Positions 7,940 to 16,147 of a DNA stretch of 53,479 nt are shown piece after piece. Within the stretch, counting starts at the first letter, position 1; the number at the start of each line of letters is the position of its first letter. The position numbers and the translations under genes were made by a program. The stretch comes from Oscillospiraceae bacterium (lineage in GTDB: Bacteria > Bacillota > Clostridia > Oscillospirales > Ruminococcaceae). The notes under the pieces were generated by a model. That model was given only the letters and a program-made list of their open reading frames with translations, was not told the DNA's origin and did not search any database. The stretch covers positions 1 to 53,479 of the forward strand of contig SFLS01000007.1 in assembly GCA_004554485.1 (NCBI GenBank), given 5' to 3'.

Positions 7940-8031
7940 CCTGTATGCAAACGGCAGCTTTTTCGGGACATATGCCATACTGCCTTATAAACGCCCGTGT
8001 AATGGGCGGGGAGCTTGGCTGGCGGGGTTTA

Positions 8032-8859
8032 TCACCGCGCCCGCAGCTGCCAGAAGGCAACGGCGCTGGCCGCGGCAACGTTCAGCGAATCCACCCCATG
8101 CTGCATGGGGATGCGCACCGTGTAATCGCAGTCGGCAATGGTGGTGCGGGCAAGGCCCGTCCCCTCGGTCCCCAGCACAATGGCCAGCTTTTCTTCCGCC
8201 GCCAGCCGCGAATCGTCGATGGGGACGGCGTCCTCCCGCAGCGCCATGGCGGCGGTCCGAAAGCCCATCTCCCGCAGGCGGTCGATCCCGGGGCGGGGCC
8301 ACTCCCCGGCATTTTGCCCGATATAGGCCCAGGGGATCTGGAAAACCGTTCCCATGCTGACCCGGACCGCCCGGCGGTTCAGCGGGTCGCAGCAGTTCGG
8401 CGTCAGCAGCACGGCGTCGATCCCAAGGGCGGCGGCCGAGCGGATGATCGCCCCGACGTTGGTGGCGTCCACGATGCTTTCCAGCACCGCCACCCGGCGG
8501 GCGCCGGTGCACAGGGCCTCAAAACGGGCCGGTTGGGGACGGCGCATGGCGCACAGCACGCCCCGGGACAGCTCATACCCGGTCAGCCCCGCCAGCAGCT
8601 CCCGTTCTCCCGTATAGACGGGGATCTCTCCGCAGCGCCGGATGATCTCGCTTGCCTTGCCCTCGATAAACCGGCGCTCCATCAGCAGCGAAAGCGGCTG
8701 ACAGCCATTTTCCAGCGCCAGGCCGATGACGGTGGGGCTTTCGGCGATGAATATCCCCTTTTCCGGCTCCAGCCGGCAGCGCAGCTGCGCTTCGGTCAGC
8801 CGCAGGTAGACATCCAGCTCCGGCCGGGAAAGATCGGTGATTTCGATGATTTGCGCCAT
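8032..8859 (-). CDS. SpoU/TrmH-family RNA 2'-O-methyltransferase
   Basis: A 275-residue SPOUT methyltransferase that would methylate ribose 2'-OH in rRNA or tRNA with S-adenosylmethionine. The three motifs of the family are clear: motif 1 NVGAIIRSAAALG, motif 2 VLGTEGTGL, motif 3 IPMQHGVDSLNVAAA. The N-terminal part (about residues 1-95) is the usual L30e-like RNA-binding domain. I start it at the ATG at 8859 because AGGAGG is 8 bases in front; the open frame further upstream lacks a site. A -10 TATAAT at 8894-8899 gives it its own promoter. The exact target nucleotide (RlmB, TrmH or other) cannot be told from sequence. Confidence 0.9.
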   Translation of the reverse strand: MAQIIEITDLSRPELDVYLRLTEAQLRCRLEPEKGIFIAESPTVIGLALENGCQPLSLLMERRFIEGKASEIIRRCGEIPVYTGERELLAGLTGYELSRGVLCAMRRPQPARFEALCTGARRVAVLESIVDATNVGAIIRSAAALGIDAVLLTPNCCDPLNRRAVRVSMGTVFQIPWAYIGQNAGEWPRPGIDRLREMGFRTAAMALREDAVPIDDSRLAAEEKLAIVLGTEGTGLARTTIADCDYTVRIPMQHGVDSLNVAAASAVAFWQLRAR

Positions 8860-8938
8860 ACGGTACCCCTCCTGACAGGCGTTTTCCCCTATGATTATAC
8901 CAAACGGTTTTCCAAAAGGGAATCCCGACCGGGCCGTT

Positions 8939-9367
8939 TTATTCCGGCAGCGCCTCCCAAAGGGGGCCTTCCAGCGCAAGCAGGGCGGAAAGCGGAATCT
9001 CGGCGCCGCCGGCCAGACAAAGGGCAGGAGGGAATTGCTTCAGGCGCAGGACCTGTCCGCTGACCGTCACGCAGGCGCCGCCCGCCTTTTTCTCATCCGG
9101 CAGAAAGTAGGTGGCAGTAACCGTCGGATGCTCCTCCAGCCGCCCGGCCAAAAGCCGCAGGCGGGCATCCAGCGCCGTCTGGGCGTCCTCGCTCAGCGCC
9201 GGTCGGTTCTCGGTTTGGCGTGCGGCCTCCCGCAGAATCGCCCCATGGCCGGCAAGCGCCGCAAAGGGTGCAAACTGTGCCGCCCGCTCCTGCCGCGCCA
9301 TGGGCGGGTGCCGCCGCGAAACCGGGCGCGGCAGGCCGATGATGTCCTCGTATTGACGGGAGCTCAT
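8939..9367 (-). CDS. YolD-like protein, partner of the Y-family polymerase
   Basis: A 142-residue protein with the start typical of proteins encoded next to Y-family polymerases in Clostridia: YEDIIGLPRPVSRRHPPM, then AAQFAPFAAL. YolD-like proteins are small SOS proteins often encoded beside UvrX/UmuC polymerases; their role is not well defined. The ATG overlaps the polymerase stop by four bases (ATGA), so the two are translationally coupled. It would be induced with the polymerase on DNA damage. The second half has no motif I can name. Confidence 0.75.
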   Translation of the reverse strand: MSSRQYEDIIGLPRPVSRRHPPMARQERAAQFAPFAALAGHGAILREAARQTENRPALSEDAQTALDARLRLLAGRLEEHPTVTATYFLPDEKKAGGACVTVSGQVLRLKQFPPALCLAGGAEIPLSALLALEGPLWEALPE

Positions 9368-10884
9368 GCCTTATGCCCTCCGATCTGCCCGTTGCGGGCC
9401 ACGGTGGTAGCGCCCTCCAGCAGATCCATGCCCCGCAGGATAGCGTTTTTTCCGTACTTTTTGCGCAGGGCAATGACCGCCTGCTGCCCGCTGCGTTCCC
9501 GCGCCAGCGCCGCCCGTTCCCGTTCCTGCTGTTCCTGCCGCGCCGCGTAGTCGGTAAAGAGATCCAGCTGCTCGCACGCGGGCGGGCAGAGCTCCTCCTC
9601 CGGCAAAACCCGGTTGGCAGTAACGGCAATGCGCCGTACCAGCAGGCCGGGCGCCGCAATGCGGTCAAACAGTCCGGCGGCGACCGTCATCAGCTGCCGG
9701 GCGGAGGCCGTGGGCGGCTCCAGATTGACGGAGCCATGGGCGGCCTTCGGCACCGCGCGGCCGTAGGCGTCGGCGGCAATCTGCCCCCGGAACGCCCTGC
9801 GGCGGGCGGCATCCGAGAGGTTTTCGGCGTCGTAGCCGAGATCCAGCACCAGCTGGCTGCACACCAACCCCTTTTCCACCAGGTCCAGGGAGAGAAGATC
9901 GGTCATTTCCCGCACGATAAGCCGGGCTTTTTCACATTCGTAGGGCTCCGGCAGCACCTGCCCGGAGCAGAGGCTGCCGGAACGGGGGCGGTAGGCCTTG
10001 ATATCGGCGATGGTGCAGGGCTCCCAGCCCCAGGCATGGTCGATAAGCAGCTCGGCATTGACGCCGAACAGCCGGTAAAGCAGCTCCTCGTTGTGCAGCT
10101 CGTCGGGACGCCCCAGCGAGCAGCGGGCAATATCCCCCATGGTATACAGGCCGTTCTGCTCCAGCTTTTTGGCGTAGCCCCGCCCCACCCGCCAAAAATC
10201 GGTCAGGGGGCGGTGATCCCACAGCAGGCGGCGGTAGGTCTCCTCGGTCAGGCGGGCAATGCGCACCCCGTTGCGGTCCGGCTGGATGTGTTTGGCTTCG
10301 ATATCCATCGCCACCTTGCAGAGATAGAGGTTGCTGCCGATGCCGGCGGTAGCGGTAATGCCGGTTTCCTGCAGCACCTCCAGGATCATCTGCATGGCAA
10401 ATTCCCGCGCGGTAAGGCGGTAGCTGGTAAGATAATCGGTGGCGTCGATGAACACCTCATCGATGGAATAGACGTGGATATCCTCCGGCGCCACGTGACG
10501 CAGATAGATCTGGTAGATGCGGGCGCTGTACTGCAGGTAGCAGGCCATGCGGGGCGGCGCCACAATGTAATCCACCGCCAGCTCCGGCGCGCTTTTCAGC
10601 AGGGTAGCGTCGTGGGAGGAGCCGGTAAAAACGCCTCCGGGCGCGCTTTGCCGGCGTACGGCGTTGACAGCGGCGACCTGCTGCACCACCTCGAACAGAC
10701 GCGGCCGTCCCGGCAGACCGCAGGCCTTCAGGGAGGGCGAAACCGCAAGGCAGATGGTTTTTTCGGTGCGGGCGGCGTCCGCCACCACCAGATGGGTGGT
10801 CAGCGCGTCCAGCCCGCGCTCCACACACTCCACCGAGGCAAAAAAGGATTTGAGATCGATGGCGATATAGGTCCGCTGCTTCAC
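9364..10884 (-). CDS. Y-family translesion DNA polymerase (UmuC/DinB type)
   Basis: A 506-residue error-prone polymerase that copies damaged DNA. The palm metal ligands are visible: Asp10 in IAIDLKSFFA and Asp142-Glu143 in YSIDEVF. A helix-hairpin-helix region (YTMGDIA) and the little-finger domain follow. The C-terminal region (about 420-506) is a UmuC-type extension rich in Arg and Gln. I start at GTG 10884, with GGAAAGGAG just in front; the ATG 33 bases earlier falls inside the LexA box and after the -10, so it would lie at the start of the transcript. It forms an operon with the YolD-like gene. The LexA box makes it an SOS gene. It is closer to Gram-positive UvrX/UmuC-like enzymes than to plain DinB. 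Confidence 0.92.
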   Translation of the reverse strand: MKQRTYIAIDLKSFFASVECVERGLDALTTHLVVADAARTEKTICLAVSPSLKACGLPGRPRLFEVVQQVAAVNAVRRQSAPGGVFTGSSHDATLLKSAPELAVDYIVAPPRMACYLQYSARIYQIYLRHVAPEDIHVYSIDEVFIDATDYLTSYRLTAREFAMQMILEVLQETGITATAGIGSNLYLCKVAMDIEAKHIQPDRNGVRIARLTEETYRRLLWDHRPLTDFWRVGRGYAKKLEQNGLYTMGDIARCSLGRPDELHNEELLYRLFGVNAELLIDHAWGWEPCTIADIKAYRPRSGSLCSGQVLPEPYECEKARLIVREMTDLLSLDLVEKGLVCSQLVLDLGYDAENLSDAARRRAFRGQIAADAYGRAVPKAAHGSVNLEPPTASARQLMTVAAGLFDRIAAPGLLVRRIAVTANRVLPEEELCPPACEQLDLFTDYAARQEQQERERAALARERSGQQAVIALRKKYGKNAILRGMDLLEGATTVARNGQIGGHKA

Positions 10885-10909
10885 GGCTCTCCTTTCCGGC
10901 ACACAATAA

Positions 10910-10931
10910 AAGAACATTTGTTCTTATTATA
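10910..10931 (-). promoter_or_regulatory. LexA (SOS) box at the polymerase promoter
   Basis: AAGAAC-ATTT-GTTCTT (10910-10925) is a GAAC-N4-GTTC LexA/DinR box as used in Bacillota. It directly abuts the -10 TATAAT (10926-10931, minus strand). The -35 is poor. Binding would cover the start point. Confidence 0.85.
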
Positions 10932-11033
10932 CGCCTCCGGCCGCCCGAAGAAAAGAGGAAAACAGCACAATTCCGATGGAAATTTTTGCGCCGATTCTGC
11001 TAAAAAATATATGCCTTGCCGGCCCCGGACGCC

Positions 11034-11070
11034 AAAAGACCGCCCGGCCGGGCGGCACAGGCGGTCTTTT
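11034..11070 (-). terminator. Terminator behind cysK
   Basis: AAAAGACCGCC (11034-11044) pairs with GGCGGTCTTTT (11060-11070). It ends the cysK transcript on the minus strand, with a T run in the arm. Confidence 0.75.
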
Positions 11071-11113
11071 TCGCGGGCGGCATTCCCGGCAGGGGAGTGC
11101 GGCCAAAGCGCGG

Positions 11114-12046
11114 TCATTCGGCAAACATGGGGGTGGAAAGGTAACGGTCGCCGGTATCGGGCAGCAGCACCACGATGTTTTTGCCGGCGTTTTCCGGGCG
11201 CTTGGCAATTTCAACAGCGGCCCAGACGGCGGCGCCGGAGGAAATACCGACCAGGATCCCCTCGCTGTGTCCGATCTCGCGGCCGGTGGCAAAGGCATCC
11301 TCGTTTTCCACGGGGATGATCTCATCGTAGATGCCGGTATCCAGCACCTTGGGGACAAACCCGGCGCCGATGCCCTGAATCTTGTGGGAGCCGGCTACGC
11401 CGGTGGAAAGAACGGCGGAGCTTTTCGGCTCGACGGCAACTACCTTGACGGCCGGATTCTTCGCTTTCAGGTACTGTCCGACGCCGGTAATGGTGCCGCC
11501 GGTGCCCACGCCTGCCACAAAGTAATCCACATGGCCGTCGGTATCCTCGTAGATCTCGGGGCCGGTGGTTGCAAAGTGGGCTTTGGGATTGGCCTCATTG
11601 ACAAACTGGCCGGGGACAAAGCTGCCGGGAATCTCCTGCGCCAGTTCGTCCGCCTTGGCGATGGCGCCCTTCATGCCCTTGGCGCCGTCGGTCAGCACCA
11701 GCTCCGCGCCGTAGGCCTTCATCAGCTGGCGGCGCTCCACGCTCATGGTATCCGGCATGACGATAATGATGCGGTAGCCCCGGGCTGCGGCGACGGAGGC
11801 CAGTCCGATGCCGGTATTGCCGGAGGTAGGCTCGATGATGACGGAGCCCTCTTTCAGCAGGCCCTTTTCCTCGGCGTCGTCGATCATTGCCTTGGCAATG
11901 CGGTCCTTGACGGAGCCGGCGGGGTTAAAATACTCCAGCTTGGCCAGGAGCTTTGCCTTCAGGCCGTATTTCTTTTCGATGTGGGTCAGTTCCAGCAGGG
12001 GAGTTTTTCCGATGAGTTGATCGGCGGAAGTATAAATGTTAGCCAT
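11114..12046 (-). CDS. cysK: Cysteine synthase A (O-acetylserine sulfhydrylase)
   Basis: A 310-residue fold-type II PLP enzyme making cysteine from O-acetylserine and sulfide in the cytoplasm. The PLP Lys47 is in NPAGSVKDR. The substrate loop PTSGNTGIGLA and the phosphate-binding GVGTGGTITG are intact, and length matches CysK. Ribosome site AAGGAG is 9 bases before the ATG. No cysE follows, so serine acetyltransferase must be elsewhere. The gene has a 400-base transcribed leader with a Cys-rich peptide and an attenuator-type hairpin (separate entries), so expression probably answers to cysteine supply. CysM or cystathionine beta-synthase are unlikely given the motif set. Confidence 0.95.
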   Translation of the reverse strand: MANIYTSADQLIGKTPLLELTHIEKKYGLKAKLLAKLEYFNPAGSVKDRIAKAMIDDAEEKGLLKEGSVIIEPTSGNTGIGLASVAAARGYRIIIVMPDTMSVERRQLMKAYGAELVLTDGAKGMKGAIAKADELAQEIPGSFVPGQFVNEANPKAHFATTGPEIYEDTDGHVDYFVAGVGTGGTITGVGQYLKAKNPAVKVVAVEPKSSAVLSTGVAGSHKIQGIGAGFVPKVLDTGIYDEIIPVENEDAFATGREIGHSEGILVGISSGAAVWAAVEIAKRPENAGKNIVVLLPDTGDRYLSTPMFAE

Positions 12047-12218
12047 TGCAGTATTCTCCTTCTTGATGTTATTTCTTAGGATAGTTGAATTTGAGGATAG
12101 TTGGATTTGGGATATGGCGTTTGCAAGCTGTGCTTCAACATCGAAAATCGATGGGGAGCGGTCGAAACGGAAGATTCATCTTTTTCAGCCTCGTTTCCTG
12201 GAAATAGTTTGGAATAGC

Positions 12219-12248
12219 AAAAACGGGGAGCCTTCCGGCTTCCCGTTT
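12219..12248 (-). terminator. Attenuator-type terminator in the cysK leader
   Basis: On the minus strand AAACGGGAAGCC (12237-12248) pairs with GGCTCCCCGTTT (12221-12232) around a GGAA loop, with one mismatch, and ends in five T. It lies after the leader peptide and 173 bases before cysK, so cysK needs either read-through or another promoter. I see no convincing second promoter in 12047-12218. That stretch holds a short CATCGA/TCGATG hairpin and two copies of CAACTATCCT. Confidence 0.8.
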
Positions 12249-12284
12249 GCAAAACACCGCTGCGGCCCCAAAAGTGCCGGGCCG

Positions 12285-12380
12285 TTATGCTCCGCAAAAG
12301 CTGCCGGAAGGGTAGAGAAAGTCGGCGCACCGACAGATGCGCATACAGATTGCGGACATCTCAGCGTACAGCTTCTTCAT
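12285..12380 (-). CDS. Cys-rich leader peptide of cysK
   Basis: A 31-codon gene starts at ATG 12380, with AAGGAG and GGAG sites in front, and stops at TAA 12285-12287. The peptide begins MKKLYAEMSA and has four Cys: at 12, 16 and 18 (ICMRICRC) and at 29. This density of Cys codons just upstream of a terminator and of cysK fits a ribosome-mediated attenuation leader. The antitermination sequence lies five codons after Cys18, inside this frame. Alternatively it is an independent small protein ended by its own terminator. Confidence 0.65.
   Translation of the reverse strand: MKKLYAEMSAICMRICRCADFLYPSGSFCGA
12303..12311 (-). promoter_or_regulatory. Candidate anti-terminator arm
   Basis: CCTTCCGGC on the minus strand, within the leader-peptide frame, is exactly complementary to GCCGGAAGG in the terminator (12231-12239), spanning the top of the stem and its loop. 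Pairing of the two would disrupt the terminator. Confidence 0.6.
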
Positions 12381-12438
12381 GGCTCCAACTCCTTTCCATC
12401 AACATACTTGCTTGGTGGGTTTATCTTGATCTGGTTCT

Positions 12439-12467
12439 ATTATACCACCTTCCCCGGCAAATGTCAA
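12439..12467 (-). promoter_or_regulatory. Promoter of the cysK leader
   Basis: TTGACA (12462-12467), 17 bases, TATAAT (12439-12444) on the minus strand: a consensus sigma-A promoter about 58 bases before the leader-peptide ATG. Confidence 0.88.
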
Positions 12468-12474
12468 TAGGCTT

Positions 12475-12518
12475 TTGCAAAAAAAGTGGCGGGTCCCCCG
12501 CTTTGGGGCAAACCCGCC
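12475..12518 (-). terminator. Terminator of the permease gene
   Basis: GGCGGGT (12488-12494) pairs with ACCCGCC (12512-12518), with an inner CCCC/GGGG helix, followed on the minus strand by a run of seven T. It separates the permease from the cysK leader. Confidence 0.88.
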
Positions 12519-12532
12519 GTTTTGTCGTTTGT

Positions 12533-13990
12533 TTACGGCTCCTTCGGGAGCGCCTGCGCCTTTTTGCGGCGGGTCATCCCGTAGAACACCGCTCCCAGCA
12601 CGCACCAGACCAGCAGCGCCACCCGGCTTTGCGGTCCCAGATACGCCCAGGGATTGGGCACTACCAGCAAGGCGGCAAAGAAGATGGAGAACAGAACCCC
12701 CAGCAGCGCATTGACCTGAAGCAGTATTCCGGCATCTTTTTGCCTGCGCATCTGCACAAAGGCGGAAGCGGAGGTAAGGCCGTAGCCGATGGCGGCGCCG
12801 ATGGAGGACATATCCACCACCCAGCCGATGACCGTTCTGCCAAACCAGGGGGCCAGCAGGGAGATGATCATAATAAAGATCAGCGCCAGGTAGGGCGTAT
12901 GATAGCGGGCGTGCAGCTTGCCGAACCACGCGGGCAGCACCTTTTCCTTGGCCATGGAATAAAGCAGTCGGCTGGTCGCCATATAAAAGCCGATGATGCC
13001 GCTGAGCACCGCGCACAGCAGCGCCACCCCCAGCAGAACCAGTCCCGGAACCCCCAGCACCAGCTTGGCGGCGTTAAAGGTGGGCAGGGCGCTCAGTCCC
13101 TGCAGGCTTTGGGGCAGCACATCCAGCTTGCAGTCGGCAATGTAGGGCAGCCAGCTCTCATAGCCTTCCGGCAGGGCGGCCGCGGTCAGGGTATTCAGGA
13201 TGATGTACAGCGCCGCGCCGATCAGGATGGACAGGACCATGATGATCTTGGACTTACGGGGAGAAAAGTTGAATTCCTCCGCGGCCTGCGGGATGGAATC
13301 AAAGCCCACAAAGGCCCAGGGGGCGACGGCAATCACGGCCAGGATACCGCCCAGCTGCAGGGAGCCGTCCCCCTCGCTCAAAAAGCCCGGCTGCAGATGG
13401 GCCGCGGAAGCGCTGCCGCTGAACAGCGAGGCCACAGCCAGCAGCAGGACCGCCCCTACCAGTCCCAGCGCCAGCCCGGTCTGGAACTTGCCGGCGACCG
13501 AGATGCCGCGGATACTCAGCACCGCAAAGAGCACCAGCGCTACCACCGCCAGCAGCAGTTCACCGGCATAGATGCTGTAGCCCTCCACCGAATAAAGGTA
13601 GCCCCACTGGGTCAGCCGGGGAAACAGGTTCCGGCCGATGAGGGCCAGGGCCGTCGCATTCAGCGGAACGATGGCCAGATAGCTGAGCCCCAAAAACCAC
13701 GCGCAGATAAAGCCTGCCGTCGGCCCGAAGGAAGCGTTGGTAAAGGCGAATTCCCCGCCGGCGACCGGGAAACGGTTGATCATGTAATCGTAGTTAAAGG
13801 CGATGCAGACCATGATAAGCGCCGCAAGGCCCATGGCGATCGCCGTTCCCCAAGGCCCTGCGTTGGGCAGAAAGGTGTTTCCGGGCATCACAAAGGCACC
13901 CCAGCCAATGATGCTGCCCAGCGCCAGCGCCCAGACATTCAGCGGCGAAAGCCTTCTCTGCAGCTTGTTTTCGGGTTTTTTCGGTTCCAT
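12533..13990 (-). CDS. APC-family amino acid permease
   Basis: A 485-residue integral membrane protein with about 12 hydrophobic segments, ending in a basic cytoplasmic tail. The first helix contains GSIIGWGAFVMPG, the unwound substrate-binding motif of the amino acid-polyamine-organocation superfamily. The conserved segment PWAFVGFDSIPQAAEEF in helix 6 also fits. The start at 13990 has AGGAGG five bases before; an in-frame ATG further upstream (14026) lacks one. It probably imports an amino acid by cation symport or exchange; substrate cannot be read from sequence. Its place just upstream of cysK, in the same direction, does not prove a cysteine link because a strong terminator separates them. 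Confidence 0.88.
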   Translation of the reverse strand: MEPKKPENKLQRRLSPLNVWALALGSIIGWGAFVMPGNTFLPNAGPWGTAIAMGLAALIMVCIAFNYDYMINRFPVAGGEFAFTNASFGPTAGFICAWFLGLSYLAIVPLNATALALIGRNLFPRLTQWGYLYSVEGYSIYAGELLLAVVALVLFAVLSIRGISVAGKFQTGLALGLVGAVLLLAVASLFSGSASAAHLQPGFLSEGDGSLQLGGILAVIAVAPWAFVGFDSIPQAAEEFNFSPRKSKIIMVLSILIGAALYIILNTLTAAALPEGYESWLPYIADCKLDVLPQSLQGLSALPTFNAAKLVLGVPGLVLLGVALLCAVLSGIIGFYMATSRLLYSMAKEKVLPAWFGKLHARYHTPYLALIFIMIISLLAPWFGRTVIGWVVDMSSIGAAIGYGLTSASAFVQMRRQKDAGILLQVNALLGVLFSIFFAALLVVPNPWAYLGPQSRVALLVWCVLGAVFYGMTRRKKAQALPKEP

Positions 13991-14094
13991 AATGACCTCC
14001 TGTTTTTGTCCGTTTCGTCTCTCCACACCAGTGGAGGAGTGCGCCGCAGGCGGTGGGGGAAAGTTATCCTATCCCTATGCGGCAAAAGGGATTC

Positions 14095-14823
14095 TTATCC
14101 GTTCTTTTGGTCCGGGAATTCCCGGAGGACCAGCTCCAGCGCCCGCTCCTCCAGAGAAAAATCGCAGGCGGTAGGATCCAGCCCCAGCCGGCGCAGCAGC
14201 TCCCGCATCAGGCCGGGGTTTCGCACCAGGACCGGTCCCATTGCCCAGGTGGCGAAAAAGTTGCGGTAGAGGGTGCCTTCGCAGCCCTCCTCCCGGTCCC
14301 CGTCGCCAAAGCCGCTCACCTGCCGGAACAGCGGAGAGGGATTGCCCGCCGGATAAACCAGGCTGGCGGTGCGGTTCGCAAAGCCGTAGCAGCGCAGGGT
14401 CTCATCAAAGGCCGCCCGCCCGACCATATCCGCCACAAAGACCTTATTGTGCTCCTCCCCGCGGTAATCAAACAGGCCGATCCCGGGAAGCACCTCGCCG
14501 GTTACGGTGGTAAATTCCCTGCCGAACAGCTCTCGGGCATTGCCGGTGACAAACCAGAGCTGCCCCGCTTCGATATGGGCCTTGATCTCCTCGCTGTAGT
14601 GGCAGAAATGCGGAGCCATCGCCGCTAGGCTGCGGGCCTTTCCGTGCCCCATATAAACCAGGTCGACGCCCTCCAGCTTTATCTCCTCTCCCAGCCCGCA
14701 GGGGGCGGTCTCCGCCTGCGCGCCGGTCTCCCGGATCCGCTGACAAAGCACCTCCAGGTTCTTTTTATCGCCGTAAAGATCCATAGCGTCGGCGTACAGA
14801 TGCAGAATTTTAACGGTCTTCAC
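14095..14823 (-). CDS. gatD: GatD-like class I glutamine amidotransferase, catalytic residues replaced
   Basis: A 242-residue protein encoded behind murT and overlapping it by 14 bases. It aligns along its length with GatD, which supplies ammonia from glutamine so that MurT can amidate the D-Glu of lipid II. The nucleophile elbow, usually ICGGYQ, is FVTGNA here, placing Thr93 where the catalytic Cys belongs. The catalytic His in TYLHGP is replaced by Met195 (TWAMGPVL). The fold markers around both sites are kept (GLFDY, and GPVL with NP after it). So it looks like an inactive glutaminase kept as a partner of MurT, perhaps structural or using free ammonia. Confidence 0.85.
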   Translation of the reverse strand: MKTVKILHLYADAMDLYGDKKNLEVLCQRIRETGAQAETAPCGLGEEIKLEGVDLVYMGHGKARSLAAMAPHFCHYSEEIKAHIEAGQLWFVTGNARELFGREFTTVTGEVLPGIGLFDYRGEEHNKVFVADMVGRAAFDETLRCYGFANRTASLVYPAGNPSPLFRQVSGFGDGDREEGCEGTLYRNFFATWAMGPVLVRNPGLMRELLRRLGLDPTACDFSLEERALELVLREFPDQKNG

Positions 14824-16147
14824 GTTTTAGCACCTCCAAGATCTTGCCCTCGTTGCCGAAAGCGGATGCGGCAAGGATATAAATATCGCCCTTCGTTTTG
14901 CGAAAAGCCTCTTTGGTCTTATCCAGGTCGGTTTCATAGACCAGCGTCGGTTCGGTAAATCCGGCCGCCTTTACGCAGACGGCGGCGTCCAGCGCCCGGT
15001 TGCCGGTACATAGGATATTGGCCACCTTTCCCCGCAGCCGCTCAAAGGCCACATCGTATAGCCAGGAAATATCCTTGTATTCCAGGTACAGCACATTATT
15101 GATATAAAGGACGACGGTTTTTTCGCCCTCCTGCTCCAGCACATAGCTGATGCTCTGGTCCAGCGAGGCAGCGTTCTGCTTGGTCATCATCAGGACGGTC
15201 TTTCTGCCGTCAAAGGCGAAGGAATCCAGACGCTCCTTGGCAACATGAAAGCTCTTGGCTCCCCGAGCAAACTGCTCCAGGCTCATTCCGGAAGCGGAGC
15301 AGCAAACCGCCGCGGCCGCCACGGTATTGAACATATTAAAGGTGGTATTGTAGGTCACCTCCACCGGCACGCCGTTGATCAGCAGGCGCCGGGCGGCAAA
15401 ATCCACCCCACTGCCCAGGAAGTCCGGCTCATGGGAGCGATAGCCGCAGTGCTCGCAGCGGAACAGCCCCAGGTGGTTGTAGTGATAGAAGGAGTAGCTC
15501 ATCCTGTGGAAGCAGCGGGGGCAGATCCGGCAGTCATGGGTGCCGCTGACGCAGGTATCGGTGCTGCGAACGGTTTTATCCATGGCAAAGTAAATACATT
15601 GGTTGCCGCAGTCCGCCAGCTGCTGGCTGATCGGCTCGTTGGCGTTGAGGATCAGCGTGCAGTCCGGGCGCTGTGCGATGGCGGCGGCCACCTTTTCCAG
15701 CACCAGGTCCGGGTTGCCGTTGCGGACGACCTGGTCGCGCAGCAGGTTCAGCACCAAATAGTAGTCCGCCGGCACATCGGCAAAGATAAAGCGGGAGTAG
15801 CACTCATCCACTTCCAGCACGATGTAATCCGCCCGGAGCCGTCCGCCCAGCGTTGCCCCGCACAGCAGGGTGGTGGCAATGCCGGAAGTCAGGTTGGAGC
15901 CCTTTTCATTATTGATGACCGAGTAACCTTGCTGCCGCAGGACATGGGCGATCAGGTTGGAGGTCGTGGTCTTGCCGTTGGAACCGGTGACCGCAATGAT
16001 TTTGCCGTCATAGCGCAGCTGCCGCAGCACGGCGGGATACAGCTTTAGTGCAATGCGGCCGGGGCTGTCCGTGCCGCCGCCCAGTAAATTTGCGCCGAAG
16101 GCCAGTACTTTACAGACCAGCGCCGCGATACAAAATTTCAGATTCAT
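14810..16147 (-). CDS. murT: Lipid II isoglutaminyl synthase, MurT subunit
   Basis: A 445-residue Mur-ligase-like ATPase. With GatD it converts the second residue of the peptidoglycan stem from D-Glu to D-isoGln at the inner membrane face. Visible are the ATP loop TGSNGKTT (54-61), the MurT-specific Cys4 zinc ribbon (Cys209, Cys212, Cys231, Cys234, preceded by HDC) inserted in the middle domain, and DISWLYDVAFE in the C-terminal DUF1727 domain. Asp365 in the last motif corresponds to the Asp that completes GatD's catalytic triad in Staphylococcus; it is intact although GatD's own residues are not. The N-terminus has a hydrophobic stretch. Confidence 0.93.
   Translation of the reverse strand: MNLKFCIAALVCKVLAFGANLLGGGTDSPGRIALKLYPAVLRQLRYDGKIIAVTGSNGKTTTSNLIAHVLRQQGYSVINNEKGSNLTSGIATTLLCGATLGGRLRADYIVLEVDECYSRFIFADVPADYYLVLNLLRDQVVRNGNPDLVLEKVAAAIAQRPDCTLILNANEPISQQLADCGNQCIYFAMDKTVRSTDTCVSGTHDCRICPRCFHRMSYSFYHYNHLGLFRCEHCGYRSHEPDFLGSGVDFAARRLLINGVPVEVTYNTTFNMFNTVAAAAVCCSASGMSLEQFARGAKSFHVAKERLDSFAFDGRKTVLMMTKQNAASLDQSISYVLEQEGEKTVVLYINNVLYLEYKDISWLYDVAFERLRGKVANILCTGNRALDAAVCVKAAGFTEPTLVYETDLDKTKEAFRKTKGDIYILAASAFGNEGKILEVLKREDR

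Noticed and set aside
12076..12330. 84-codon frame in the cysK leader
   Set aside because: It runs through the attenuator terminator and lacks a ribosome site; the shorter Cys-rich frame is better supported.
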